Shown here: positions 52,132-60,300 of the stretch, piece by piece | Layout of the letters: each line of letters opens with the position of its first letter | How positions within the stretch are numbered: the stretch's first letter is position 1 | DNA from: Anaerolineae bacterium | Lineage (GTDB): Bacteria > Chloroflexota > Anaerolineae > Aggregatilineales > J027 | DNA length: 64,000 nt | Reading direction: 5' to 3' | Assembly (NCBI GenBank): GCA_021463865.1 | Contig: JAJTXY010000015.1 | Location: 1 to 64,000 of the forward strand | Position numbers and translations under genes: made by a program | Notes under the pieces: model-generated | Databases searched by the model: none | What the model was told of the DNA's origin: nothing | The model's input: the letters and a program-made list of their open reading frames with translations, nothing else

Positions 52132-53178
52132 TTATTCCTTTACTTCCACCTGCTCTGGCAATTCAAGCCGATAACATTCCACAGGGTTTCCATTGCGGGC
52201 GGTTAATTTTGTGGCCGTCAGCCGTTCAGCATAGGCTTGCAGGCGTCTTTGAGTGGCGGCATCAATAGAAATACTCTGGCGTGGCGTCAGATTGAGCAAT
52301 TCGAATGTTTGATTGACTAAGCGCCCCACTACCCCAGTCGGTGAAAGAATAATATCGCCAGACGCGACCGCAGCCTTGAAATGATAATCTGGTAGTTGAG
52401 GATGTTGGCGATTATGGATCGTAATCAGTGAATGGAGGTTTAGGAGGGCCTGAATTGCATCATCCGCATCACTAAAGGTAATAAGCGCCATATCCGCTAC
52501 AAATTGACGTACCTGACCCCGCAGGCCGCGTATGGCCTCTCGGTGTAAATTGGCCCATGTCAGCAGCCAATCGTTTAATTCCAATGGCGGCATGGTCTCG
52601 CCAGCTTGGATATATTGATGTAAATCCGTCACCAGCAGCACCGTGCCATACTCAATATAACTCTGTTCGGTATTTTCGAGGGCAAAAACCTTGATTGGCT
52701 GTGGGCGCCCACGTAGTTGAATATCCCCAACAGGATGAAATACAAAATCGCTGACCCCCACCACTTCACGAGTAGCTGCTGTCAGCCATACCTGATTCGT
52801 CGGTACACTTTTTTCAAGCCGCGCACACACCACCACCCCGTCCCCTAAAATGTCATCCTCTTCAAGCATGACATCGGCGGTATTGACGACCACCCGCACT
52901 CCATCAATCGCAAATCCGCTGGGGGTATAACGCTGACGGATATAATGATCCCGCACTTTATCAGCACACAATAAGGCTTCACGTGCGCTTTCAAAAACGG
53001 CAAAAAAGCCATCACCCGTAAATTTGACCACCCGGCCCGCATTTTCTTCTACGGCGATCCTGATAGGATGGGTGGCATCCTCCAAAAATTCGGCAGCGCG
53101 AACTGTGTTTACTTGGGCCACCTGTTGAGTCGAACCCACTAAATCCGCCAGCAAAATTGTGAGTGTCCGCGTCGGCAT
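52132..53178 (-). CDS. Protein with two class III nucleotide-cyclase-like domains
   Basis: A 348-residue soluble protein. Residues 5-165 form a class III cyclase homology domain: TLTILLADLVGSTQQV (metal Asp), VVKFTGDGFFAVFESA (second Asp), DGVVVCARLEKS and QLRGRPQPIKVF. The second half (about 170-345) is a related but degenerate domain with TVLLVTDLHQYI and VRQFVADMALITFSD, SGDIILSPTGVVGRLVNQTFELLNL. Only the first may be catalytic; it may make cAMP or cGMP, or act as a nucleotide-binding scaffold. Class III cyclases usually work as dimers, so the two halves may pair within one chain. The substrate cannot be decided. Confidence 0.82.
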   Translation of the reverse strand: MPTRTLTILLADLVGSTQQVAQVNTVRAAEFLEDATHPIRIAVEENAGRVVKFTGDGFFAVFESAREALLCADKVRDHYIRQRYTPSGFAIDGVRVVVNTADVMLEEDDILGDGVVVCARLEKSVPTNQVWLTAATREVVGVSDFVFHPVGDIQLRGRPQPIKVFALENTEQSYIEYGTVLLVTDLHQYIQAGETMPPLELNDWLLTWANLHREAIRGLRGQVRQFVADMALITFSDADDAIQALLNLHSLITIHNRQHPQLPDYHFKAAVASGDIILSPTGVVGRLVNQTFELLNLTPRQSISIDAATQRRLQAYAERLTATKLTARNGNPVECYRLELPEQVEVKE

Positions 53179-53249
53179 GGCAATTTTCTCCCATCATTCA
53201 TAAGACAATCGGATTTTATGAGCGATTACAGCCTGCCGCAAGTTAAAAC

Positions 53250-53678
53250 CTATGGGGTCTCATCCTCTTCTTCCAGCGCGGCGATAATGCACGATGCGGT
53301 TGCCGGATTCGAGGCCAACGGGATATTATGGACATTGCACACCCGCAGCAGCATTTGAATATCAGGGTCATGGGGATGATAGCCAAGTGGGTCTACAAAG
53401 AAAAAAACGGCGCGGATATTCCCTTCAACCACCTGTGCAGCAATTTGAGCATCCCCTCCAATTGGGCCAGATAACATCCGCTGCACTGTTAAACCCACTT
53501 TGTCTTGAAGCAAAGTTCCAGTCGTCCCCGTCGCCATAATCTTGCATTTTTGCAGGGTCTTACGGTGGTCAATCGCAAAAGCCACCATATCAGCTTTTTT
53601 GCCATCATGAGCAATGAGCGCAAGCGTGCTCTCTTCTAAACGGACTGGTTTTTTAGGCATTATCCCCCTACCCCTCAT
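53250..53678 (-). CDS. mgsA: Methylglyoxal synthase
   Basis: A 142-residue MgsA converting dihydroxyacetone phosphate to methylglyoxal and phosphate. Conserved parts: LALIAHDGKKADMVAFA, KIMATGTTGTLL, QRMLSGPIGGDAQIAAQV (with the catalytic Asp), FFVDPLGYHPHDPDIQMLLRVC and NIPLASNPATAS. The ATG at 53678 overlaps the stop of the zinc-ribbon gene (ATGA), so it was chosen over the internal ATG at 53660. The enzyme is an overflow route for triose phosphates. Confidence 0.95.
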   Translation of the reverse strand: MRGRGIMPKKPVRLEESTLALIAHDGKKADMVAFAIDHRKTLQKCKIMATGTTGTLLQDKVGLTVQRMLSGPIGGDAQIAAQVVEGNIRAVFFFVDPLGYHPHDPDIQMLLRVCNVHNIPLASNPATASCIIAALEEEDETP

Positions 53679-54154
53679 ACATACGGTGGTCGCTCGGTCA
53701 ACCGATATAAAAACGCCAAAACCCGAGTCGTGAGTGGCAAGTCCCCTTCCTCGTCATCGGCCTCTTCCGCCACCGACAGGGCCTCAGCGATTTCGTCATA
53801 GGGATGCTGATGGACATAGGTCATGAGTTTTTTGAGTTCGCCTGTATCCAACCAAACGCCATGACAGGATAAACATTGTTCCACGCGAATATCACTGGCA
53901 GCAAAAATATACTCAATCAGTTCAAGGCCATCTTCGGGGCAAAAACGTCCGCTGTGGTGCATTGTCGTTTCGTCTACTTCCATCAGCGGCGGCAGTTCAT
54001 GGTCAAGCTGTTCCTCGGCTAATTCCTGAAGTTGACCATGCGGCAGCCAATGTCCGCCAGTTGCCGGATCACGATAAAGGATCACTCCCTCAAATGTCAC
54101 AGGGGTCAAAAGCGCATCACTGGCAGGAGATTTGAGTTCAGGATTATCGGTCAT
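53675..54154 (-). CDS. TFIIB-type zinc-ribbon protein
   Basis: A 159-residue acidic protein with a zf-TFIIB-like zinc ribbon in about 72-110: RFCPEDGLELIEY, IRVEQCLSCHGVWLDTGEL (C..., CxxC). The N-terminal about 60 residues include a TGGHWLPHGQL pattern that looks like half of a second, degenerate ribbon. Small proteins with such domains are common and of unknown role. The stop overlaps the mgsA start, making a two-gene operon. Confidence 0.8.
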   Translation of the reverse strand: MTDNPELKSPASDALLTPVTFEGVILYRDPATGGHWLPHGQLQELAEEQLDHELPPLMEVDETTMHHSGRFCPEDGLELIEYIFAASDIRVEQCLSCHGVWLDTGELKKLMTYVHQHPYDEIAEALSVAEEADDEEGDLPLTTRVLAFLYRLTERPPYV

Positions 54155-54247
54155 GGCTTTGTGTTCCTTTCAGTAAAAACTCGGCACACCCTCATTGTAA
54201 TCTGAGTTCTATAATGTTGCACGCGATTGGACGGCCCGCACCCGGAC

Positions 54248-54285
54248 AAAAAATCAGAGTGTACCGGCTTCCCGATACACTCTGA
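54248..54285 (-). terminator. Rho-independent terminator of the giant Calx-beta gene
   Basis: TCAGAGTGTA (54254-54263) and TACACTCTGA (54276-54285) form a perfect 10-base stem followed by TTTTTT on the minus strand, 42 bases after the stop at 54327. Confidence 0.85.
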
Positions 54286-54326
54286 ACACTAGGGGTTTGT
54301 TGACGATAAGGCAATCAGCGTTGCCG

Positions 54327-57300
54327 CTATTCCGCAGCCTCCTGTGTTACCACAAAGGCGTCTACGGCGACGGTTCCGCTAATCGGGACAATTTGTAAGG
54401 TATGCCGTCCATCGGACAAGTAGTTAATCAGCGTGCGGCTGTTAAATTCAGTTACATCCCCGGTGGTGACGACGGTACGTACTGCCACATCATCAACCAT
54501 GATGGTGAACGTCCCGGTCATGCGGCTTTCGACATAGATTACTTCAAGTGAGGTACCTACAAAGTCAAGCGTCAGGACGTCGTCCGTGCTGCCACTGCTG
54601 TAGACATACCGATTACCACTGGCGGCGGCGGCGGATTGTACTGACCATTTACCATTGCGGGCAACCTGCGGGTCATCCGACTCAATGACCGTCGAGACAC
54701 GGCGTGTGGTCGGCACGGATGGAGTCGGCGTTTCAACAGGTTCACCCTGCGATTGAGCCACACCAGCACCACCAGACACGCCCGCCCGCCAACTGGTAGC
54801 AGTAGTCGTGGTTCCAATGGGTTGGGCAACTCGTTGGAGCGTGTACAGGCCGGAGTTCCACAGTAGGTCATTACGATAGTAGAAGTAGCCAGCCGGATAG
54901 TAGAGGCCGAAGCTGTCCACGCCATCGCTGTCCCAGTCACCAGAGACCATATTCCCATATTGGCCGGCCAATACATCGCCAGCCAATGGTCTTGGATCGC
55001 CAATGTATTGAGCAAGGTTGAACGCGGCTAGACTGAAGGGCAAACTGGGTGCGTTCGGCGCAGGCGGCACGTTGGTATAGGCGATGAATTCGCTGCGGCG
55101 CACGGCGATGGAGTCTGTACCATTGCCGTCCCAGTCACCAGCGGTGAACTGAGCTGTACCCGTGAAGCCCTGATTATCCGGCAGTACCACACTCAACCAC
55201 TGGAAGCTCAAGGGTGGCGTTGAGCCGCTGGTCAAGTCACAGGCGAAGTACAGGACATAGGCAGTGCCCCATGGCGGGAAGTTGCCGCTGTCAATTACCC
55301 CAATGCAGTCGTGACCTACACCTGCATCGAAGCGACCGGATACGGCTGGGCCGGGCAATCCGAACCAGATGCCGATCCACGATGCTGGTGGTACTGGGCC
55401 AACCGTATTGGTATACGCGAACACACCATTACCATAAACACCGGGGGTCTTTTGACCGTCGCCATCCCAGTCACCCATGACCCATTGACCCGCAATCGGA
55501 GCACCCGTAGCAAAGGTGTTATAGGCACTCGGCGCGGGCAAGTCTTGTAGAGTGTTCAGCAAGCTCGCTTGGCTGGTCTGCGGATTAAAGATCGCAAGGG
55601 CTTCTGGGCCATCATTGTCTTGGATACGAACTGTTAGCGATGGGATGCTCAGACCAACATATTCTGCCGCACTACCCGCTTGCACCGCGAAGTTAATCGC
55701 GCCGTTATGGATAGCAGGCTCAACCACCGCATCGTCCACCGCGACGACTTCAACGGTCTGGTTGGTATCCCAGACTGTATTGGGTGCCGTCGGTGTACCG
55801 CTGGGCACGAAGGTCAGGTTGAGGCTGGTGCTATATGGACCACCCACGCGACCAATCAAGGTCTGTCCATCACTGACCGATAACGTAATCGTTACATTGG
55901 CGCTCGGTTGAGAGGCAAGGCGAACGTCAAAGGTATCGCGTTGAGCAGCACTTGGGGCGGGCGATTCTACAACAGTGGTATTCGCACCCGTGATGGTCAC
56001 GGTAACACCCACATTGTCGTCGTCATTGATCGTGCCCACACCGATGGTATTCGCTGGCGTTGGATCAAGCGTCGCATTCGTCGGCGCACCCAATGTCACA
56101 TCAAGGGTTTCATTGTTTTCGTCAATCGCATCACGCACAACACTGACCACAATCGTGCGGGTCGTCGTACCAGCCGTAAAGTTCAGCGGGTTGGTCGTTG
56201 TCACGGTGAAGTCCGCCGGGGTCGCCGCTGTTACACCCGCTACCGTAAACGGCACGGTGATTGGGAAGTCGCTGGCGGCGGAGAGTGTCACGGTAAAGGT
56301 CAGGTTCGTCGTACCAACACCTGTGCCTTCGGTGACGGCCACATCGTCAATACTGACGGTTGGTGGCGCATCATCGTCGTTGATCGTACCCACACCAATC
56401 GTATTGGCAGGGGTTGGATCAAGCGTCGCGTTCGTCGGCGTCTGTAGCGTCACCGTGAAGTCTTCGTTGTTTTCGTCAGTCGCGTCAGTGACGATATTGA
56501 CACTGATAGATTGCGATGTCGCCCCCGCGTTAAAGGTCAGCGGGGAGGTGGTAGTTACACTGTAATCACCCGCCGTCGCTGTGCCGTTGGCCGAAGTGAA
56601 GAGTACGGTCACAGTAAAGCTGCTCGGATTGCTCAAGGCTACCATGAAGGTCAGTGTATTGGTGCCGCCCGTGCCTTCAGTAACAGTGACATCGTTGATG
56701 CTCACCACCGGGGCATTGTCGTCGTCATTGATTGTGCCAATGCCCACCCCAGCACCCGGCGTCGGGTCAACCGTAGTGTTGGTTGGCGCACCCAATGTCA
56801 CCGTAAAGGTTTCATCTGGCTCATCAATGTTGTCCGTGACGATGTTGACCGCAATGGTTTGCGTCGTCACCCCCGCATTGAAGGTCAATGGGCTGACCGT
56901 TGTGACACTGTAATCCGCACCCGTTGCTGTACCGTTGGCCGAGGTGAACGGTACAGTCACCGCTAGGCCACTCGCCGCCGATAGCGTCACGGTAAAGGTC
57001 AAGGTCGTGGTTCCGCCTGTACCCTCGGTGACCGCCACATCGTCAATGCTGACCGTTGGGGCGTTGTCGTCGTCATTGATCGTCCCCACACCAACCGTAT
57101 TAGCTGGCGTTGGATCAAGTGTCGCGTTCGTCGGCGCACCCAATGTCACCGTAAAGGTTTCATTCGGTTCATCCGTCGCGTCACGCACGATATTGACCGC
57201 AATCATTTGGGTCGTCACTCCCGGATTAAACGTCAAGGGACTGACCGTCGTGACACCGTAATCCGCTGCCGTCGCCGTCCCATCGGCTGAGGTAAACGGC

Positions 57301-60300
57301 ACCGTCACTGTCAGGCCACTGGCTGTCGAGAGTGTCGCAGTGAAGGTCAGGGTCGTTGTGCCTGCTCCTGTGCCTTCAGTAACAGCCACATCGTCAATAC
57401 TCACTGATGGCGGGTTGTCGTCGTCATTGATCGTGCCCACACCAATCGTATTGGCGGGCGTTGGATCAAGTGTCGCATTGGTTGGCACACCCAACGTCAC
57501 GGTGAAGTCTTCGTTATTTTCATCCAGTGCGTCTCGCACGATATTAACCGCAATCGTTTGGGTCGTTACACCCGGATTGAAGGTCAAGGGGCTGATCGTG
57601 GTGACGCTGTAATCCGCGCCTGTCGCCGTCCCATCAGCGGAAGTGAACGGTACTGTCACTGTCAAACCGCTGACTGTCGAGAGGGTCACTGTATAGGTCA
57701 GGGTCGTTGTGCCCGCGCCTGTACCTTCGGTCACGGCCACATCATCAATACTCACTGACGGTGAGTTGTCGTCGTCATTGATCGTCCCTGTCCCGATTTC
57801 GGTACCGGGGGTCGGGTCAAGCTGTGCGTTCGTCGGTGTACCCAAAGTCACCGTAAAGGTTTCGTTGTTTTCATCCAGCGTATCATTCACGATATTGACC
57901 GTGATCGTTTCGCTCGTGTCACCCGGCGTGAAGTTCAACGGGCTAAAGGTGGCAACTGTATAGTCGGCAGGGGTCGTCGCTGTGCCTGCCGCTGAGGTGA
58001 ACGGCACGGACACCGGCAAGCCACTGACAGCGGACAGTGACACCGTAAAGGTCAGCGTCCCCGCGTTTTCATTGACCGCCACATCATTAATGCTCACCAG
58101 TGGTGGGCCATCGTCGTTATTGATGGTTCCGACACCAATCGTATTGGCAACCACTGGGTCAAGCGTCGCGTTGGTTGGGCCACCTAATGTCACCTCAAAG
58201 GTTTCATTCGGTTCATCCGTCGCGTCACGCACGATGTCCACTAAGATATTCTGGGTGGTCACGCCCGGATTAAAGGTCAAGGGGCTGATTGTTGTCACAG
58301 TGTAGTCGGCTGGGCTGGTCGCGCTCACATCGGCTGAGGTGAACGGCACCGTCACCGCGAAACCACTCGCTGCCGACAGCGTTACGGTATAGGTCAAGGT
58401 CGTTGTACCACCACCTGTACCTTCGAGCACGGCCACATCGTCAATACTCACCGTTGGCGCATTGTCATCGTCATTGATCGTGCCCACGCCAATCGTATCC
58501 GGGAGATCGGGGTCAAGATCAGCATTCATTGGAGTCAGCAACGTCACTGTGAAATCTTCGTTCGGCTCATCCAGCGCATCCGTCACAATGTCTACTGCAA
58601 TAGTTTGCGTGGTCAGACCTGCTGCGATGTTAATGGGTGAACCAGTAGTGACGCTGTAATCTGCCGGCGTGGTCGCTGTACCATCCGCTGAAGTGAACGG
58701 CACGGAAACATTTAAACCGCTGACGGCTGAGAGCGTCACCGTAAAGGTCAGGGTCGTCGTTCCGCCTGTACCCTCGGTCACCGCCACATCATTGATACTG
58801 ACCGTCGGGGTGGCATCATCATCAGTGATCGTGCCGACACCAATTGTATCAGGCAGATCGGGGTCAAGTGTTGCATTCAACGCCCCGGTCAATGTCACGG
58901 TGAAAGTCTCGTTGTTTTCATCGAACGCATCCGGCACGATGTCCACCGCGATAGTCTGCGTAATAACACCGGGATTGAAAGTCAGGGGTGAAGTTGTCGT
59001 TACACTGTAATCCGCAGGTGTCGTTGCTGTCCCGTTTGCCGAAGTGAAGGATACACTGACAGCTTGGCTGCTGGGGTTCGTCAAAGACACCGTAAAGGTC
59101 AGTGTCGTTGTCCCACCCGTCCCTTCCGTTTGTGACACATCGTCAATACTCACCACCGGGGCGTTATCGTCGTCGAGAATCGTTCCAAACCCCACAATGG
59201 CGTTGGGGTCGGCATCCAGCGTCGCATTGGTTGGGGGATCAAGCGTAATCGTAAAGGTCTCATTGGATTCGTCGGTATTGTCTCGCACAATGAGCGCCTC
59301 TACCTGTAGCGTTGTAGTACCCGGATTGAAGGTCAAGGGGCTACCCGTTGAAACGGTATAGTCAGCAGGTAAAACTGCCGTTCCGTCTGCCACTGTAAAG
59401 GGCGCAGTCACCGTATAGGCACTCGCCGATGACAACGTCACCGTGAAGTTCATTGCGGTGGTGCCACCACCTGAACCTTCGACGAGGGTCACATCATTGA
59501 TACTGATGGTTGGTGGGTTATCGTCATCATTGATCGTACCCACACCAATTGTTTCGGCAACCACTGGGTCAAGATCAGCATTCGTCGGGGTCTGCAAAGT
59601 CACGGTGAAATCTTCATTTGGCTCGTCAATCGTATCATCCACCAAATTGACCGTAATGCTTTGGGTCGTCACTCCCGCATTAAATGTCAAGGGGCTGATT
59701 GTCGCAACCGTATAGTCGGCTGGGGTAGCTGCTGTCCCTGCCGCTGAGGTGAATGGCACTGTCACCGTCCGACCACTCGCCGCTGAGAGCGTCACCGTGA
59801 AGGTCAACGTACCCGCATCTTCCGCCACCGTCACATCATCAATACTCACTGTCGGTGGGGTGTCATTATCGGTAATCGTACCCGTGCCGATTTCATTTCC
59901 CGGTGTCGGGTCAAGGGTCGCGTTGGTCGGCGCACCCAATGTCACCGTAAAGGCCTCGTCATCTTCATCCAGTACATCATTCACAATGTTGACCGTGATG
60001 CTTTGGGTTGTGACGCCCGGATTGAAGGTCAACGGGCTACCCGTCGCAACCGTATAGTCGGCTGGGGTAGCTGCTGTCCCTGCCGCTGAGGTGAATGGCA
60101 CTGTCACTGTCTGACCACTCGCCGCTGAGAGCGTCACCGTGAAGGTCAACGTACCCGCATCTTCCACCACCGTCACATCATCAATACTTACTGTCGGCGG
60201 ATCATCGTCATCATTGACCGTTCCCACACCCAATGTATTGGCCGGAACGGGATCGAGCGTCGCATTCGTCGGCGCACCCAATTGGACGTTGAACGTCTCG

